DNA from: Macrotis lagotis
Lineage: Eukaryota; Chordata; Mammalia; Peramelemorphia; Peramelidae
Direction of reading: 5' to 3'
Length of the DNA stretch: 64,000 bases
NCBI RefSeq assembly: GCF_037893015.1
Contig: NC_133663.1
Location: 868,001 to 932,000, forward strand
A program made the position numbers and the translations under genes. Position 1 is the first letter of the stretch; each line of letters opens with the position of its first letter. Below are positions 62,201 through 64,000 of this stretch, in pieces. The notes under the pieces are model-generated. The model searched no databases and was not told the origin of the DNA. It was given only the letters and a program-made list of their open reading frames with translations.

Positions 62201-63515
62201 TTGGGTGGTTTCAATGGCTCTGTCCTTAACCATCTTTCCACCTCTCCACACTTTCTCCCTTGATCAACTCATTGGTTTCTAGTAGAGGACTCCCATAGTT
62301 GCATCCCTGATAGCTCTTCTGTACTCTGTCCACAGATGGTCTCTCCCAGCACCTCATTACTTCTAATTTCCTTCTCCTACTAACTCTGTGGTGTCTGCTG
62401 TAGCCCCACTGCTCACCTGTCCAGGTCCTTGGGGGAAACATGTTGCCTGGCACTAAGTAAGCTCTATTGATATTGTTCTCTGACAGGAGGTGGGAGACCT
62501 GGGGGAGGTCTTGAAGCTGTCTGTGAGTCCTCTCTTTGCTCACTTCCTGTGGAGATCACATTCACATCTTCCTTACCCCATTCCTTCACCTTCTCTTTCC
62601 TTTTAGGCCCAGTCCCCATCACATCAGCCCTTTCTACCACTCACCCACTTCTTAGACTTTCAGTCTTCTTGGATCCAAGCTGCCATTCACACCATTGCTA
62701 AAACAATCTTCCTTCCTTATGCATAGGGCTGGTCATGTCACTCCAATCCCAGTGACTCCCTACAGCCTACAATCAAGATCAGTCTCCTTTGACCAAGGCA
62801 TCCAAGACTTTCTGACATCTTGTTCTGCCCATCTTTTCCAGACTTTTTGAGTATTTTCTCTTTTTCTGGGACCACTATTTTGCCTTGAGAAGTCATATGG
62901 AATTACACCACCTCTGGACCAATGGTCAGACTTTCCCTGTGCCAGTCACTCCCTTCCTCTACATTTTGGTATGGCCTTCAGGAGTCTTCTCCCATAATCC
63001 CATTCCTTAGGAAATTAGGAGTTCTCTTTCTGAAGGAGAGATTTGGGAAACAACCTCGTTCACTCTCCCTCCTCATGAGAGCTGGGTGTATGCTGCCCAG
63101 GTCCCCCCGAGTCATCTCTGAGTCCCAGAGGTTTCTGGGAAACCAGACACCCAGAGATGCCTGCCTCCCTCTCTCTCCCCTGCTTTGAGCCTTGCAGGAT
63201 GATTGCTCAAAACAAGATGAACTCCCTCATAGAAACAACTGAAGGGGAAAGGAGACCCTGGACTAGGGGACACCCTGGGAAAGAGAGCCAACCCCTTACT
63301 TTTTCTTATTCTCTATCCAGTAAATCGACTGCCAGCCAGGAACAAAGCCAGGATCTCGAAGAAACCACAGAAGGACCAGAAGGATGAAGTTGATGAGCAC
63401 ACTGAGCTCGGCATAGGAGAGGGGGCCCAGCTTCTGATACTCCTCTTTAATCAGCATGTAGGCCGCCTTCTCCTTCTCCGTCTTCTCCATACCGATGCCC
63501 ATGTTTCTCTTAAAA
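53222..63515 (-). CDS. SLC13A5: SLC13A5 (NaCT), Na+/citrate cotransporter, 3' half
   Basis: This plasma-membrane transporter brings citrate into liver and brain cells with sodium; loss in human causes infantile epileptic encephalopathy. Six exons are in the window: 63515-63300, 60679-60579, 60425-60307, 59440-59279, 57492-57355 and 53359-53222, with GT/AG ends and phases 2, 1, 0, 0, 0. They encode the last 291 residues (human total 568); the 5' exons lie beyond 64000. The protein enters at F-K-R-N-M-G (human FKKSWG). Visible are [19 protein letters not shown], the [16 protein letters not shown] hairpin-type segment, the second sodium-site motif T-S-N in [14 protein letters not shown], and the family signature [16 protein letters not shown]. 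Six hydrophobic segments span the part present. The end, [10 protein letters not shown], differs slightly from human ANVTHIET. Identity is secure by sequence and synteny. Confidence 0.96.
54108..54290 (+). repeat. Composite SINE, 5'-truncated
   Basis: It has only the middle and 3' tail: 'cagttatcctgatccatatc', 'actctggaggaaagaatgag', 'ctgatgtcatggtcctcttt' and 'gagaacaaaggacaaacaaa'. It lies in the last SLC13A5 intron. Confidence 0.8.
54320..54440 (+). repeat. L2 3'-end fragment
   Basis: 'tacccaacactcagaacagt' and 'gtttggtgcatagtgagtgt' then 'ttcataaatc' form the L2 3' terminus. Confidence 0.6.
55575..55800 (-). repeat. Marsupial SINE (long-tail type)
   Basis: This is the reverse of the 28500-28752 type: 'ttgttcagtcctgtctgacc', 'ccccatttggggttttcttg', 'atttccttctccagctcatc', 'cagatgaagaaaccgaggca' and, at the right end, the head with 'ctactgcactacccat'. 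Confidence 0.8.
56595..56720 (+). repeat. CT-rich low-complexity tract
   Basis: An almost pure pyrimidine stretch (tctctttctctctcctcttt and similar) in the last SLC13A5 intron, upstream of the final exon on the gene strand as a purine run. Confidence 0.85.
56955..57072 (-). repeat. Marsupial tRNA-like SINE, truncated
   Basis: Reverse tail: 'aggtttttgccaggcattgg', 'ggcttgcccaaaaccacaca', 'gctaggtcattattaagtgt' and 'ctgagaccagatttgaactt'. The head half is missing, so it is 5'-truncated. Confidence 0.75.
59605..59710 (+). repeat. MIR fragment
   Basis: 'tttttagatgaggaaactga', 'tatgcctttcctaagatcac' and 'gttgggcttgaagtctgtct' are in MIR order. It lies in an SLC13A5 intron. Confidence 0.55.
62590..62880 (+). 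repeat. L2 fragment
   Basis: 'catagggctggtcatgtcac', 'ccagtgactccctacagcct' and 'atccaagactttctgacatc' are in L2 order. It lies in the SLC13A5 intron between 63300 and 60679. Confidence 0.55.
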
Positions 63516-64000
63516 CTTTGGAACCAAAACTTGAGTCAAGGCTCAGTTCCAGAGCCAGTCACCCTCCCCCCTAGCAAGACTGGGGAGCAGGGAATCAGGC
63601 TAGCATGGCTGTCTTCTGGAGGCATCTTGCCTGCCCCATCACCCCACCGAGACAGGGGCCATTTGGCACATTTCCCCCTCGGGTCTCTCTCCTCCCTCAC
63701 CCTAGGTCAACAGTAAGCTGCTTGAGGACAGACTGGAGGGAGCAGAGTTGCTTCCCCTTTCTCAAGGGCTGCCTGGCTGCCATATAAACTTGGAAACCAT
63801 GATGTCATCGGTCAGACTGGGGACATGCCCATAGGGATGGAGGAAGACTTATTCCTGATGACCTCAGAGTCCCTTCCTTCACAGAGGTCAGTACCGCCTT
63901 CTCCTGGGAAAAAGGAGAACTCTGTCCCATGAAAAGTGTCCTAGGTCCTGAAGCTGAAGTGCCCCAAGATGGCCTTGAGATCCCAAATGTCAGATTATTG
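63516..64000 (-). other. SLC13A5: SLC13A5 intron running off the window
   Basis: Upstream of the 63515 exon no further coding exon is seen. The preceding human exon (ending near FVYMRFN) must lie beyond the window. Confidence 0.7.

Overview
The window looks like marsupial nuclear DNA. It holds several copies of the marsupial tRNA-like SINE (the 'cagctaggtggcacagtgga' head with a 'cacttaaccccattgcc' tail), an RTE-type LINE, and L1 3'-end fragments of marsupial type. Its multi-exon vertebrate genes follow the human chromosome 17p13 order (PITPNM3, KIAA0753, TXNDC17, MED31, SLC13A5). An Australian marsupial is likely from the SINE type, but the species cannot be fixed by eye. No virus-like element, CRISPR array or bacterial feature was recognised.

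Layout. 1-300: CpG-rich promoter, probably the first exon of PITPNM3 (minus strand, only a few codons inside the window). 300-6380: intergenic, with old SINE, L1 and unassigned repeats. 6380-24400: KIAA0753/OFIP/Moonraker on the minus strand. I could follow 17 coding exons with consistent phases, summing to 2460 bases (819 codons plus stop), with a GC-rich minisatellite in intron 2 that starts on the splice donor. 24386-24704: CpG-island divergent promoter. 24705-25426: TXNDC17 (TRP14), four exons, plus strand. 25908-27084: MED31, four exons, minus strand, tail to tail with TXNDC17. 27085-27480: MED31 CpG promoter and a short triplicated GATACAAAGTA block. 27500-51960: gene-poor and repeat-rich, with an RTE LINE broken by an L1 fragment and SINEs, an AT-rich L1 ORF2 remnant, composite SINEs and a long GT repeat. 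51965-64000: 3' half of SLC13A5 (last six coding exons, minus strand); the 5' half lies beyond the window end.

The genes are unrelated in function: a centriolar-satellite protein, a cytosolic disulfide reductase, a Mediator subunit and a plasma-membrane citrate transporter. They are linked by conserved synteny and shared promoter or terminator space rather than by a pathway. I found no new multi-gene system. The most interesting points are the minisatellite that carries the KIAA0753 exon-2 donor and stays open in frame into intron 2, two possible in-frame cassette exons in KIAA0753, and the repeated GATACAAAGTA motif upstream of MED31.
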